From Ruegeria sp. AD91A (lineage in GTDB: Bacteria; Pseudomonadota; Alphaproteobacteria; Rhodobacterales; Rhodobacteraceae), in NCBI RefSeq assembly GCF_003443535.1, contig NZ_CP031946.1, forward strand, positions 2,542,001 through 2,606,000: a stretch of 64,000 nucleotides of DNA, written 5' to 3'. Below, piece by piece: positions 1-9,634 of the stretch (position 1 is its first letter; each line of letters opens with the position of its first letter). The position numbers were made by a program, and so were the translations under genes. Below the pieces are notes generated by a model, which was not told where the DNA came from, made no database searches, and was given only the letters and a program-made list of their open reading frames with translations.

Positions 1-456
1 CAACGAAAAGCTGAGACAGGACAGGATCAGAAACGCGGCCATGGCGAATGGATGCTCGATCCGAATATCGACGAAAAACGTCGCAGTGACCAATATCACC
101 AACCCCACAAACAGCGCCTTGGTTGCGGCGGCACCGACATATCCGATCACGATCTCGATGAAATTGACCGGAGCGGATAACAACTCGTAGATGGTGCCCA
201 GAAACTTGGGGAAGTAAATTCCGAACGACGCGTTTGAAATCGACAGCATCACCACCGACAACATGATCAGCCCCGGCACAATGAACGCACCGTATGAAAC
301 GCCCTCGACCTCTTGGATACGGCTGCCGATGGCGGTGCCAAACACCACGAAATAAAGCGACGTAGACAGAACCGGCGACAGAAAACTCTGTGCCAGAGTG
401 CGGAAGAAACGGGCCATTTCAAACCGGTAGATGGCAGCGATCGCGGTCCAGTTCAT
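1..456 (-). CDS. ABC-2 type transporter permease (partial, C-terminus outside window)
   Basis: About 152 N-terminal residues are visible; the gene continues leftward past base 1. The protein starts [18 protein letters not shown] and carries hydrophobic segments typical of ABC-2 permeases, including a [13 protein letters not shown] loop after the first membrane helix. It forms the membrane channel of an exporter together with the ATPase encoded just upstream: its ATG overlaps that gene's TGA by 4 nt, so the two are translationally coupled. The substrate cannot be read from sequence. YadH/NodJ-like exporters are the closest family I recognise. Confidence 0.85.
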   Translation of the reverse strand, partial: MNWTAIAAIYRFEMARFFRTLAQSFLSPVLSTSLYFVVFGTAIGSRIQEVEGVSYGAFIVPGLIMLSVVMLSISNASFGIYFPKFLGTIYELLSAPVNFIEIVIGYVGAAATKALFVGLVILVTATFFVDIRIEHPFAMAAFLILSCLSFSL

Positions 457-1382
457 GCGGCCTCTCCGGATACCAGATTGACGAAAATCTCTTCCAGGCT
501 TGATTGCCTGGTCTGCACGTCGCGCAACACCAAACCGGCCTCGGACACGTCATTCAGCAAGGTCGTTATGCCGGTACGATCCGCGTGGGTATCGTAGGTA
601 TAGATCAGGCAATCACCCGCGCCATTGAGGGCAAGATTGTGGCTGGCCAGACTGTCGGGAATCCGAGCGATGGGTTCGGTCAGCATGACTTCGATCTGCT
701 TTTTACCCATCTGCGACATGAGTGTGGCTTTGTCCTGCACCAGCAAAAGTTCTCCCTTGTCGATGACGCCGACACGATCCGCAATCGCTTCTGCTTCTTC
801 AATATAATGGGTGGTCAGAATGATGGTGACACCGTCCCGTTTCAGTTCCGCCACAAGCTCCCACATATCCTTGCGCAACTCGACATCCACTCCGGCAGTC
901 GGCTCGTCCAGAAAAAGCACCCGAGGCTCATGGGCCAGGGCCTTGGCAATGAGCACCCTCCGCTTCATGCCACCGGACAATTCCTTGATCGCGTTGTTGC
1001 GCTTGTCCCATAGGGACAGCTTGCGCAGAATCTCTTCGATCCGCGCGTTGTCCTTGCCAAGCCCGAACAGCCCGCGCGACAACCGAACCGTGTTCCTGAC
1101 CTTTTCAAATGGTTCCAACGCGATCTCTTGCGGCACAAGCCCGATCATCCTGCGCGCTGCGCGATAATCGGACTGGATGTCATGTCCACCAACTGTGACC
1201 ACCCCCGAGGTCGGGTTTGTTATCCCGCAAATCGTCGAAATCAGGGTTGTCTTCCCGGCGCCATTTGGTCCCAGAAGCGCAAGTATCTCGCCCTCTTCAA
1301 TATCCAGAGACACACCCTTCAGGGCCTCGAACCCATCGGCGTAAGATTTGCGAAGATCTTTGATGGACAAAATGGTCGTCAT
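453..1382 (-). CDS. ABC-2 exporter ATP-binding protein
   Basis: A 309-aa ATPase with Walker [10 protein letters not shown], signature LSGGMKRRV and Walker [13 protein letters not shown], followed by a C-terminal extension of about 80 residues typical of the CcmA/YadG/NodI type. A longer frame exists to 1448, but the start at 1382 ([14 protein letters not shown]) opens directly on the conserved domain and is preferred. It energises the permease encoded by the overlapping downstream gene. Substrate unknown. Confidence 0.9.
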   Translation of the reverse strand: MTTILSIKDLRKSYADGFEALKGVSLDIEEGEILALLGPNGAGKTTLISTICGITNPTSGVVTVGGHDIQSDYRAARRMIGLVPQEIALEPFEKVRNTVRLSRGLFGLGKDNARIEEILRKLSLWDKRNNAIKELSGGMKRRVLIAKALAHEPRVLFLDEPTAGVDVELRKDMWELVAELKRDGVTIILTTHYIEEAEAIADRVGVIDKGELLLVQDKATLMSQMGKKQIEVMLTEPIARIPDSLASHNLALNGAGDCLIYTYDTHADRTGITTLLNDVSEAGLVLRDVQTRQSSLEEIFVNLVSGEAA

Positions 1383-1546
1383 ATCTGTTCCCCGTTCCGA
1401 CCGAGACCCTATCGCGCGGAACCAGCCTGCAACAGGGCAATTTCGCACAACGTGCTGCGCATTTTCTAATGGTTGTCAGAACCATGCTCAATTCCAACTT
1501 GCAATCCGTCAACCCACCCGCAAACTCTTCCACAACGGAGGCGCTG

Positions 1547-2641
1547 ATGCTGAATGGAATACGTATTGTCGAAATCGAAGGGCTGGGCCCCGGCCCGTTT
1601 GCCGCCATGCAGCTTGCTGATCTGGGCGCCGACGTCATCACGATCCATCGCAAAGGCCAGGCTGTAACCCCGGGCATGCCGAACCGCTCGCTTCTGGACC
1701 GCGGCAAACGATCTATCGCACTTGATCTGAAGGACACTGACGATCTGGCGACCGCCCGCCGCCTGATTGACACAGCAGACGCACTGATCGAAGGCTTCCG
1801 CCCCGGCGTGATGGAAAAGCTGGGTCTTGGCCCGGATCTTTGCCTGACCCGCAACCCGAAACTGATATATGGTCGCATGACAGGCTGGGGGCAGGATGGT
1901 CCATTGGCTGACACAGCCGGACATGACTTGAATTACATCGCTTTGTCCGGCGCGCTCTGGTACGCCTCTCTTCCTGATCAGCCGCCTCAAACCCCGGCCA
2001 CTTTGGTCGGTGATATTGGCGGAGGAGCCATGTATCTCGTCACGGGCATCCTGGCAGGCTTGATCAACGCACAAAGAACCGGAAAAGGCACCGTGGTTGA
2101 CGCCGCCATCTACGACGGCTCGGCCCATATGATGAACCTTCTTATGACCATGCGCCAAACCGGAAACCTGTCTGAAACCCGCGGCCAAAGCCTGTTGGAC
2201 GGCCCGCATTGGAGCCGAACTTACACCTGCGCAGACGGCGGATTTGTTTCGGTCCAATGCCTCGAACCGAAATTCTACGCCCGATTCCTGGAAATTCTGG
2301 ACTTGTCCCATGACCCGGCGTTCCAGCAACAATACACCCGCAAATTCTGGCCGGACCTGACCCGGCGCCTGGCAGAAATCTTCGCGTCCAGGCCGCGCGA
2401 ACATTGGGCCAAACTGTTCGACAGGTCAGACGCCTGCGTCGCCCCGGTTCTCAGTCCCGATGAGGCCGCAACCCATCCGATGAATACTGCTCGTCTATCC
2501 TGGCGCGAGACAGACGGAACCTTGCAGGCCGCCGCCGCCCCGCGCTTCTCCACACACCAATGGCATCCGAAACCCAGCCCGTCGCGCGGACAACACACCG
2601 CCGAGATCCTGAACGAACTCCGAGACCCCAAAAGCGCCTGA
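1547..2641 (+). CDS. CaiB/BaiF family CoA-transferase (alpha-methylacyl-CoA racemase-like)
   Basis: 364 aa, type III CoA-transferase/racemase family. The protein opens LNGIRIVEIEGLGPGPFAA, has the conserved GKRSIALDLK segment and the RMTGWGQDGP motif, and GHDLNYIALSG around residues 125-135, as in alpha-methylacyl-CoA racemases. The Asp that acts in CoA transfer or racemisation lies in that block. The start at 1547 is chosen because a GGAGG box sits 6 nt upstream (1536-1540); an in-frame ATG at 1469 lacks this. It is monocistronic, divergent from the ABC ATPase and convergent with hemE. Likely role: epimerisation of 2-methyl-branched acyl-CoA or CoA transfer; the substrate is not determinable. 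Confidence 0.85.
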   Translation: MLNGIRIVEIEGLGPGPFAAMQLADLGADVITIHRKGQAVTPGMPNRSLLDRGKRSIALDLKDTDDLATARRLIDTADALIEGFRPGVMEKLGLGPDLCLTRNPKLIYGRMTGWGQDGPLADTAGHDLNYIALSGALWYASLPDQPPQTPATLVGDIGGGAMYLVTGILAGLINAQRTGKGTVVDAAIYDGSAHMMNLLMTMRQTGNLSETRGQSLLDGPHWSRTYTCADGGFVSVQCLEPKFYARFLEILDLSHDPAFQQQYTRKFWPDLTRRLAEIFASRPREHWAKLFDRSDACVAPVLSPDEAATHPMNTARLSWRETDGTLQAAAAPRFSTHQWHPKPSPSRGQHTAEILNELRDPKSA

Positions 2642-2721
2642 CCCACTCTTCATCTGGCCGGAAATACCCCGGGGGTGAATTGGCCAGCGGCCAAGAGGGG
2701 GCTGGCCCCCTCCCACGCACC

Positions 2722-3756
2722 CTATCCGCCGCGCACCGTGTCGATCATCAGCTGAACATTCTCAGGATCTGCATCTGGTGTGATTCCATGCCCAAGGTTG
2801 AAGATGTGCGGCCCCTTGGAAAACGCCTCAATGATGCGCCGGGTTTCATCCACCAGCGCCTGACCACCTGTCACCATATGCGATGAGGCAAGGTTGCCTT
2901 GCACACAGCCATCAACCTGTACTTTCTCAGCAGCCCATTCAGGCGACACGGAATTGTCCAGCGCGACGCAATCCACGCCGGTCGACTTTGCAAACCCTAT
3001 GTACCCGTCGCCTGCTTCCCGCGGAAATCCAATCACAGGGATACCGGGGTGGCGTTCCTTGATGGCTTGCGTGATCACCCGGCACGGCTCGACCGCGTAT
3101 TTGCGGAAAGCTTCGCCCTTCAAAGACCCCGCCCAACTGTCAAATATCTTGACCACCTCGGCCCCGGCGTCGATCTGAGCGGACAGATATTCAATCGTTG
3201 CCACGGTTATGCGATCCAACAACGCCTCGAACAAAGCAGTATTACCTTCGCGCAGCGCATGGGCGGGACCCTGATCCGGCGTGCCGCGCCCTGCAATCAT
3301 GTACGTGGCCACAGTCCACGGCGCGCCTGCGAATCCGATCAAGGAGGTTTCGGACGGCAATTCCCGCGACAGAATGCGCACCGTTTCGTACACGGGTGAC
3401 AATGTATCATGAATCGCGTCAACCGGTTTCAACGCGTCAAACTCGGACTGTTTCGTGATGGTCGACAAACGCGGGCCTTCGCCGGTCACGAACCAAAGGT
3501 CAGCGCCCAGCGCCTGTGGCACCAGCAGAATATCGGCAAACAGGATCGCCGCATCAAACCCGTAGCGCCGAATTGGTTGCAAGGTGACTTCTGCTGCCAG
3601 TTCCGGGTTATAGCACAAAGACAGGAAATCCCCGGCCTGGGCACGTGTGGCCCGGTATTCCGGTAGATACCGGCCCGCCTGACGCATCATCCAGATCGGC
3701 GGCACATTCTGCACCTCACCCGCCAGCGCCCGCAGCAGTTTCTTTGTCTCGGCCAT
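2722..3756 (-). CDS. hemE: Uroporphyrinogen decarboxylase
   Basis: 344 aa, the usual length for HemE. The N-terminus shows the diagnostic [17 protein letters not shown], which carries the substrate-contacting Arg residues, and the GFAGAPWT block appears near residue 140. It decarboxylates the four acetate side chains of uroporphyrinogen III to coproporphyrinogen III in the cytoplasm. The start at 3756 (MAETKKLL) is preferred over an ATG 15 nt upstream. It lies back to back with hemC, so about 100 nt holds both promoters. Confidence 0.95.
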   Translation of the reverse strand: MAETKKLLRALAGEVQNVPPIWMMRQAGRYLPEYRATRAQAGDFLSLCYNPELAAEVTLQPIRRYGFDAAILFADILLVPQALGADLWFVTGEGPRLSTITKQSEFDALKPVDAIHDTLSPVYETVRILSRELPSETSLIGFAGAPWTVATYMIAGRGTPDQGPAHALREGNTALFEALLDRITVATIEYLSAQIDAGAEVVKIFDSWAGSLKGEAFRKYAVEPCRVITQAIKERHPGIPVIGFPREAGDGYIGFAKSTGVDCVALDNSVSPEWAAEKVQVDGCVQGNLASSHMVTGGQALVDETRRIIEAFSKGPHIFNLGHGITPDADPENVQLMIDTVRGG

Positions 3757-3862
3757 GTTCGCCCCCAGCATTCAGGTTTTGGCAACGGGTCGTCCTTCGG
3801 CGGCAATTTGTCAAGCTCAGCCCCCATTGTCAGGGCAATGTGACGCGACTAAAGCTGTGCAC

Positions 3863-4828
3863 ATGACTTTGACCCTGCCCACCCCCGCATCGCCCCTCAG
3901 AATCGGCACCCGTGGTTCGCCACTGGCTCTGGCTCAGGCCTACGAAACACGCCAGCGCCTGAGCGATGCGTTCGATCTGCCACAGGATGCGTTCGAGATC
4001 GTAGTGATCAAGACGACCGGCGACAATCGCGCCATGATCGACGCGGATCGACCACTGAAGGAAATCGGCAACAAGGGCCTGTTCACCAAAGAAATCGAAG
4101 AGGCGATGCTGCGCGCCGAGATCGACATCGCCGTGCATTCAACAAAGGACATGCCCGTTGAACAACCCGAAGGGCTGGTACTGGGCACGTTCCTGCCGCG
4201 CGAGGATGTGCGCGACGCTTTTATCTCTCCGCGATTGGGCTCGATCCACGATCTGCCCGAGGGGGCCGTGGTGGGCACCTCGTCTTTACGACGCCGTGCG
4301 CAGTTGCTGAACCGGAGACCGGATCTGAAAGTGGTCGAGTTTCGCGGAAACGTGCAGACACGGTTGAAAAAGCTGGAAGACGGAGTTGCCGATTGCACGT
4401 TTCTGGCGATGGCAGGCATTCGTCGTTTGGGGATGGATGACGTTCCGGCCAGCGCCATCTCTCCTGACGACATGCTGCCGGCGATCGCGCAGGGTACCAT
4501 CGGCATAGAACGGCGCAGCAACGACATGCGCGCAGCCGAAATGCTGGAAGCGATTCATCACACGGAAACGGGATGGCGCCTGGCGGCCGAACGCACATTG
4601 CTGGCCGCGCTGGACGGGTCCTGCGAAACCCCGATCGCCGGCCTTGCCGAACTGGACGGCGACACCCTAAGGTTGCGAGGCCAAGTGCTGCGCCCGGACG
4701 GAACGGAAACCGCCAGCAGAGATATGACCGGCCCCGTCGAAGATGGGCCTGAAATGGCCCGCGCGATGGCGGCAGAACTGCTTGAACAGGCAGGACCTGA
4801 TCTATTCGATTGGAAAAATTCAAAATAA
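3863..4828 (+). CDS. hemC: Porphobilinogen deaminase (hydroxymethylbilane synthase)
   Basis: 321 aa. It begins MTLTLPTPASPLRIGTRGSP; the RIGTRGSPLALAQA motif is the family N-terminus. Residue Cys254 in LDGSCETPIAG is the expected anchor for the dipyrromethane cofactor, and VGTSSLRRRAQL is the substrate-binding Arg cluster. It polymerises four porphobilinogen units to hydroxymethylbilane. A frame extending upstream to 3755 overlaps the hemE start and lacks family similarity, so 3863 is chosen. Inverted repeats follow the gene. Confidence 0.95.
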   Translation: MTLTLPTPASPLRIGTRGSPLALAQAYETRQRLSDAFDLPQDAFEIVVIKTTGDNRAMIDADRPLKEIGNKGLFTKEIEEAMLRAEIDIAVHSTKDMPVEQPEGLVLGTFLPREDVRDAFISPRLGSIHDLPEGAVVGTSSLRRRAQLLNRRPDLKVVEFRGNVQTRLKKLEDGVADCTFLAMAGIRRLGMDDVPASAISPDDMLPAIAQGTIGIERRSNDMRAAEMLEAIHHTETGWRLAAERTLLAALDGSCETPIAGLAELDGDTLRLRGQVLRPDGTETASRDMTGPVEDGPEMARAMAAELLEQAGPDLFDWKNSK

Positions 4829-4904
4829 ATTTGCTCAGTGTGAACTTGATCACTGTAGCAGGCGGCGCGATCAGGCATTAATGGGACATACCGAAGAGGA
4901 AGTC

Positions 4905-4981
4905 GGGTCAGTCTCGAAAGTATCGAAAAGTTTTCAGATTGCCGGTGTTTTAATCAGTATTCGAGGGGGCGAGACTGACCC
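4905..4981. repeat. Perfect 12-nt inverted repeat with 53-nt spacer downstream of hemC
   Basis: GGGTCAGTCTCG at 4905-4916 is exactly matched by its reverse complement at 4970-4981. The spacer contains a short A/T symmetrical segment (GAAAAGTTTTC). It could be a stem of a structured 3' UTR, a small RNA or a protein-binding element; the sequence alone does not say which. Confidence 0.6.
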
Positions 4982-4998
4982 CCGGCTTCCAAAGGTAG

Positions 4999-5028
4999 CG
5001 GGTCGCTGTTGGGTTCAACAGCGACCCG
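4999..5028. terminator. Hairpin between convergent hemC and aminotransferase genes
   Basis: A 12-bp perfect stem, CGGGTCGCTGTT / AACAGCGACCCG, with a 6-nt loop, followed on the + strand by TTTACG. It is GC-rich and lies between two converging genes (hemC ends at 4828, the aminotransferase at 5052), so it is probably a bidirectional terminator. The T-tract is weak. Confidence 0.7.
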
Positions 5029-5051
5029 TTTACGTTGTACCCGACCCGCGT

Positions 5052-6323
5052 TCAGGAAATTGCTTCGACAGCGTGACGAACGGCCTCTCTGGTCTGTTCC
5101 AGATCCGCTTCGGTAACCGCCAGCGACGGGTACAGTTTGCCCGGAGCTTTGAATATCCCATGCGCCCGCAACGTTGCATTGTAAGCGGCGTTGCGCTTCG
5201 GGTCATCATGGTTTGCGCTGCGATAATCCCGACATTCGGCCTTGGTGAAATAAATGTCGAACAAGGTCTCATCGCCGCAGATGCGATGGGCAATGCCTGC
5301 CTCATTCAAAGCGTTCGATTGCATCTGTTGCAACTGCCTCCCAATCGAGCGCAGGTGTTCATAGGTGCCTTCGCGCCGCAAAACCTCCATCGTCTTCAAC
5401 CCCGCAGCTGAGGCAACGGGGTTGCCGGACAAAGTACCCAACTGCATCAGCCAGCCCTCTTCTCCGACTTTCGATTTGTCGAAGTGCGTCATGATCTCGG
5501 CACTGGCGCCCAGCGCAGCCAGAGGAAAGCCACCACCGGTGATCTTGCCAAGCGTGCAGATATCCGGGGTCACTCCGTATCGCTCTTGTGCACCGCCGTA
5601 AGCCAGTCGGAACCCGGTGACGATCTCATCAAAAATAAGCAGAACACCAAATTTGTCGCATAACGCCCGCAAGCCATGCAAATACCCCGGCTCGGGCGGG
5701 ATGATCCGCTGCAAGGGTTCGACCATGATCGCAGCGACATCATCATGTTCGTCAAGCAGCGCTGCCACCGCCTCAAGATCATTGAAAGGCGCGATCAGCA
5801 TCTGCTCGGCCACACTTTCGGGGATACCGGCACTGTCGGGAACGGCCTGAGGGAAATTGACTCGGCGGCTGGGGGCCAGGCTCATCTGTGCCTCGGCGCT
5901 CATACCGTGATACCCCCCTTCAAACTTGAGGATCTTGTCGCGTCCAGTGTAGGCGCGCGCCAGCCGCATGGCGTACATGTCTGCCTCGCCCCCAGAGGCA
6001 ACGAAACGCACCTGCTCGCAACAGGGAACGGCTTCGATGACGGCCTCGGCGAGTTCGATGCCCTTGCTGTTGTTGGCGAAAAAGGTCAGGCCCTTGGGTA
6101 GCTGCTCCAGCACCGCTTCCATCACCTCGGGGTGGCCATGGCCCAGCAGCATCGGGCCGGACCCGATCAGATAGTCGATATATTCGTTTCCATCCTCGTC
6201 CCAGACACGGCTGCCCTCGCCACGGGCGATGATGATGCCCGGATCGAAGTTGCCGAAACCGCCGGCAGGCAGAACTTCGTTTGCGCGCGCTATCCACTCT
6301 GACTGCGTTTGGACTTTCAGCAT
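5052..6323 (-). CDS. Class III aminotransferase, HemL-like
   Basis: 423 aa PLP enzyme of the glutamate-1-semialdehyde aminomutase subgroup: EDGNEYIDYLIGSGPMLLGH near the N-terminus, FVASGGEADMYAMRLARA, FDEIVTGFR and the Schiff-base Lys in LGKITGGGFPLAALG. It is the last gene of the leftward dddQ operon, starting 1 nt after the stop of the preceding enolase-family gene; 6323 (MLKVQTQSEW) is chosen over an upstream in-frame ATG at 6377 inside that gene. Alphaproteobacteria normally make 5-aminolevulinate by the C4 route, so a role in haem synthesis is unlikely despite the hem neighbours. A catabolic transaminase acting with the operon is more probable. Confidence 0.85.
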   Translation of the reverse strand: MLKVQTQSEWIARANEVLPAGGFGNFDPGIIIARGEGSRVWDEDGNEYIDYLIGSGPMLLGHGHPEVMEAVLEQLPKGLTFFANNSKGIELAEAVIEAVPCCEQVRFVASGGEADMYAMRLARAYTGRDKILKFEGGYHGMSAEAQMSLAPSRRVNFPQAVPDSAGIPESVAEQMLIAPFNDLEAVAALLDEHDDVAAIMVEPLQRIIPPEPGYLHGLRALCDKFGVLLIFDEIVTGFRLAYGGAQERYGVTPDICTLGKITGGGFPLAALGASAEIMTHFDKSKVGEEGWLMQLGTLSGNPVASAAGLKTMEVLRREGTYEHLRSIGRQLQQMQSNALNEAGIAHRICGDETLFDIYFTKAECRDYRSANHDDPKRNAAYNATLRAHGIFKAPGKLYPSLAVTEADLEQTREAVRHAVEAIS

Positions 6324-6324
6324 C

Positions 6325-7428
6325 TCAATCAATCTCCAAAATCGGGGAGCCAAGAATTTCGAGGTCAGGTGCAACACCTAAGCCCGGACCTTCAGGCGGG
6401 GCAATCCGGCCATTTTCACGTTTTGGTGCATCCGGGCAAATACGTGGCGCAACGTAAGAAGAAAGATCGCATGTGTTCATCAGCGACCCCTGCGGCGTGG
6501 AAGCGGCAAAATGCAGCGAGGCCGCCGTTACGATATCTGATCCCCATGTGCATTCTGCGCAAATCTCGGCGCCCAGCTGAACGGTCAGATCGCGCGCACG
6601 GCGCATCGCTGACAGGCCACCGAATTTCGAAAGCTTCAACGCAACCGCATCCATGCACCCCAATTCATGCGCCCGCATCAGCGATGCAAGATCAAAGGCG
6701 TTTTCGTCGATCTTCATGGGCAGACCCGTCGACTGACGGACAGCAGCACAGTCTTCCAGTGTTTTACAGGGCTGTTCCAGCATCACATCCAGATCTGCCA
6801 CCGCGCGCCCGGTTCGCGTTGCCTGAAGGCGCGATGCCCCGCAGTTCCAGTCGCCATACACAAGCGGTCCAGGTCCCACGGCCTCGCGCATTTTGATCAG
6901 CCGCTCGGCATCGGCCTGCCAATCGCCCTCGACTCCCAGCTTGACCTGAAACTGGCGAATCCCGGTTTGGAAAGCCGCCTTGGCAATTCTGGCCATCTCG
7001 TCCGGCGCAATGCAGGTGATCGAATGATAGAGCGGCATATCCGCCCGTGTTCGCCCGCCCAGCAATGCGTAAACCGGCACCCCCGCCGCGCGGCCGAACA
7101 GATCCCACAGCGCAATGTCCACGATCGACTTCGCGTAGCTGTGGCCTTGCAGAAACCCGTCCAGCTTTCGCATCGGCGCATCGACCCCAATCGGAGAAAT
7201 CCCGAGAATCTCGGGGCCCATTTCAGCAACGGCCCCCGGTACGCCATCCGCATAGGCTGGCAGATAATGCGGGATCGGGCAGACCTCACCCCAACCTGTC
7301 AGACCTGTATCCGTCTCAAGGCGCAGGATATGAGACGTCACGGTCGCACAGGTCTTGCCGTCAGCCATGTGATAGGTTTCATGGCTGGTCAGTTCGATGG
7401 ACCAGAGCGTTAGCTTGTCAATCCTCAA
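6325..7428 (-). CDS. Mandelate racemase/muconate lactonizing enzyme family protein (paralogue 1)
   Basis: 367 aa enolase-superfamily enzyme, the third of three tandem paralogues in transcription order. Visible elements: N-terminal capping domain with GWGEVCP, FQVKLGVEGDW on the second barrel strand, metal ligands in YGDWNC, MLEQPC and KIDENA, and ALKLSKFGG with the opposite-face Lys. The start is TTG at 7428, which overlaps the upstream TGA as TTGA and has an AGGAG box 7 nt before it. These enzymes abstract the proton alpha to a carboxylate (racemisation, epimerisation or elimination). The YGDWN form differs from the YDVN and ADAN motifs of the neighbours, suggesting a different substrate or role. 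Confidence 0.88.
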   Translation of the reverse strand: MRIDKLTLWSIELTSHETYHMADGKTCATVTSHILRLETDTGLTGWGEVCPIPHYLPAYADGVPGAVAEMGPEILGISPIGVDAPMRKLDGFLQGHSYAKSIVDIALWDLFGRAAGVPVYALLGGRTRADMPLYHSITCIAPDEMARIAKAAFQTGIRQFQVKLGVEGDWQADAERLIKMREAVGPGPLVYGDWNCGASRLQATRTGRAVADLDVMLEQPCKTLEDCAAVRQSTGLPMKIDENAFDLASLMRAHELGCMDAVALKLSKFGGLSAMRRARDLTVQLGAEICAECTWGSDIVTAASLHFAASTPQGSLMNTCDLSSYVAPRICPDAPKRENGRIAPPEGPGLGVAPDLEILGSPILEID

Positions 7429-8531
7429 GCATATTCTCCTACTGGATCACCCAATTTGGCTTCATCAGGATGCACGCCAAGCCCCGGCGCTTCGGGCAGA
7501 TGCAGATGGCCATCGACATTGCGAGGCCCACGGCCGTCTGCAACATCAACCGTGATCATGTCCTGACAGGCCCAGACCGCGTGGCAATGGTCATCCGGGA
7601 TCGTGGCGGCCAGATGCAGCGCTTCGGTATCGGCCAGAACCGTTCCGCCGGTGGCCATCACGAATATGTCTATCCCATGGGCCAGCGCGATATCTCGTAT
7701 CCGCGCGGCCTTGGTCAGGCCACCCACGCGATTCAGCTTGATCCCGAATATCTGGGCCAGACCATCGCGGGCAATCCGGGCGGCATCCTGCAAGGTCACA
7801 AGGGACTCGTCCACAGACACCGGAGACGCATGAAGCCCCGAGATCGCCGCGATATCATCCAGTGTTTCACAGGGTTGCTCGAACATCACGTTCAGGTCTT
7901 CGCAGGCGCTCATCACCCGCAAGGCCTGCTGGCGCGTCCAGCCACGGTTGACATCATACAGAACAATCTCTCCGGGCTGCCGGATGCTTTCGACATCCCG
8001 CACACGGGCAATGTCCCGCTCGACATCACCGCCGATCTTCACCGAATGGGCGATATAGCCGCGCTTGCGATACCGCTCCATGACGTCGCGTGTTTCCTCG
8101 ACGGTTTTCGCCCCGACCGAGGACGCAATCGGGCGCGGTGTCCGCGATCCGCCGCCCATCAGATCGGCAATCGGCAGACCCGCTGCCTGCCCAGCAATAT
8201 CCCAGCAGGCCATATCTATGGGGCTTTTGGCATAGAGGTGTCCGGGCAAGGCAATATCCATGGCCCGTTCCACGTCCAAAACCCGACGCGGATCAAGGCC
8301 GAGGATGAAGGGGGCCATCGTTTCGATCCCGGCCCGGATGCCTGGCCCGTGCGCGGGTACATAGGTGTGCCCCCAGGGCGTGCCCTCGCCCCAGCCGACC
8401 AGACCGGTATCGGTTTCGAGCTTGACCAGCGTCGCATCAAGCCTTTCGAACTTCAGGCGACCCCCGGACAGCCAATATGGATGCTCAAGCGGCAAATCGA
8501 CCTGAAAAACGGTAATGGTTTCAATCTTCAT
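7425..8531 (-). CDS. Mandelate racemase/muconate lactonizing enzyme family protein (paralogue 2)
   Basis: 368 aa enolase-superfamily enzyme. Motifs: GWGEGTPWG in the capping domain, HSVKIGGDVERD, metal-site residues in YDVNRGW, MFEQPC and SVDESL, and GIKLNRVGG. It overlaps the previous gene's stop by 4 nt (ATGA) and the next gene's TTG start. Of the three paralogues it and paralogue 3 are the more alike in general plan to 4-hydroxyproline betaine / proline betaine epimerases (HpbD type). That match is from memory of family motifs, not an alignment. Confidence 0.88.
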   Translation of the reverse strand: MKIETITVFQVDLPLEHPYWLSGGRLKFERLDATLVKLETDTGLVGWGEGTPWGHTYVPAHGPGIRAGIETMAPFILGLDPRRVLDVERAMDIALPGHLYAKSPIDMACWDIAGQAAGLPIADLMGGGSRTPRPIASSVGAKTVEETRDVMERYRKRGYIAHSVKIGGDVERDIARVRDVESIRQPGEIVLYDVNRGWTRQQALRVMSACEDLNVMFEQPCETLDDIAAISGLHASPVSVDESLVTLQDAARIARDGLAQIFGIKLNRVGGLTKAARIRDIALAHGIDIFVMATGGTVLADTEALHLAATIPDDHCHAVWACQDMITVDVADGRGPRNVDGHLHLPEAPGLGVHPDEAKLGDPVGEYA

Positions 8532-9634
8532 AGAGCATACTCCGCCACGGGTGCGCCGAGGCTTTCAAAATCAGGGGTTACACCCAATCCCGGCGTATTG
8601 GTTGCATAAAGCTTTCCGTCTTTCACGACAGGACCGCCGACGCCCGTAGATCGCGTGTTGTAGTTCATCAGATCCGTGGTGTTCTGCAGGTATTCAGGCG
8701 GGGTCGATGCCGCGAAATGGGCGACAACCGAAGACGTGATCTCTCCACCCCAGGTGTCTTCGCTGACCACAGGGATGCGGTTGTCGATCAGGTAGTCTCG
8801 TACCCGCCGGGCCTTGCTGATGCCGCCAAGGTTTGAAATCTTGAGACAACAAATCTCTGCCCCCCGGTCCGCGACGATACGCTGAGCCATGTGGATCCCG
8901 GTCACGCATTCATCTAGCTTCAGTGGCTGCTCGGCAATCCGGCGCACTTGCTGGCATTCCTCATACGTGCGGCAGGGTTGCTCTAGAATGAAATCCAGAT
9001 CCCGGGTCTCGCGTGCCACGCGGATCGCATCGTCTACGCGCCAGCCCTGATTGGCATCGGCCATGGCTTTCTCGCCGGGTTTCAGCAACGGTACAGTGGT
9101 GCGTATCCGGTCAATGTCACTGGCCCAGTCGCCTCCCACTTTGACCTGAAATTGCTGATAACCCTGTTCCCGGTACTGGTCCATCTCGGCCACGGTGTCC
9201 TCTACCGCTTTCTGCGGCGCGACCCGGTACATTGGCGCGCCATTAGTCAGCTTACCGCCCAACAGCATCCAGACCGGCTGATCACACTCCTGACCCAGTA
9301 TATCCCAGCACGCCGCATCGAACGGGGCCTTGGCATAGCCATGCCCTTGTACCAGATGGTCCATCAGGTGCTCGATCCGCCCCACCTGACGCGGATCTTC
9401 GACCAGCAGCTTGCCAGCGACAAGTCGCGCCAGCGCAGTCACACCTTCGGAATGGGCCATCATGTAGTTTTCGCCACAGGGGGTGAACTCACCACATCCC
9501 TGCAAACCCGCGTCAGTGTCGACTACCACAACCGAGGCTGTCGCTGTTTGAATTGCATTGCCCGCACCCCAGACATACGTACCGCCGACATAGGGAAGCC
9601 CGGTCTGGTAGATTCGGATGCGGGTGATTTTCAT
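8528..9634 (-). CDS. Mandelate racemase/muconate lactonizing enzyme family protein (paralogue 3, directly after dddQ)
   Basis: 368 aa enolase-superfamily enzyme. It shows [18 protein letters not shown] with the catalytic-face Lys, ADANQGW / LEQPC / KLDECV metal site, and CLKISNLGG with the second Lys. The start at 9634 overlaps the dddQ stop (ATGA); a longer frame to 9679 would intrude into dddQ and is rejected. It is the HpbD-like member of the trio on motif grounds. Probable chemistry: 1,1-proton transfer at a carbon next to a carboxylate. The substrate is not determinable from sequence. Confidence 0.88.
   Translation of the reverse strand: MKITRIRIYQTGLPYVGGTYVWGAGNAIQTATASVVVVDTDAGLQGCGEFTPCGENYMMAHSEGVTALARLVAGKLLVEDPRQVGRIEHLMDHLVQGHGYAKAPFDAACWDILGQECDQPVWMLLGGKLTNGAPMYRVAPQKAVEDTVAEMDQYREQGYQQFQVKVGGDWASDIDRIRTTVPLLKPGEKAMADANQGWRVDDAIRVARETRDLDFILEQPCRTYEECQQVRRIAEQPLKLDECVTGIHMAQRIVADRGAEICCLKISNLGGISKARRVRDYLIDNRIPVVSEDTWGGEITSSVVAHFAASTPPEYLQNTTDLMNYNTRSTGVGGPVVKDGKLYATNTPGLGVTPDFESLGAPVAEYAL

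Noticed and set aside
5052..6323. Calling the class III aminotransferase hemL
   Set aside because: Operon membership is with the dddQ cluster, and alphaproteobacteria normally use ALA synthase; a hairpin separates it from hemC.
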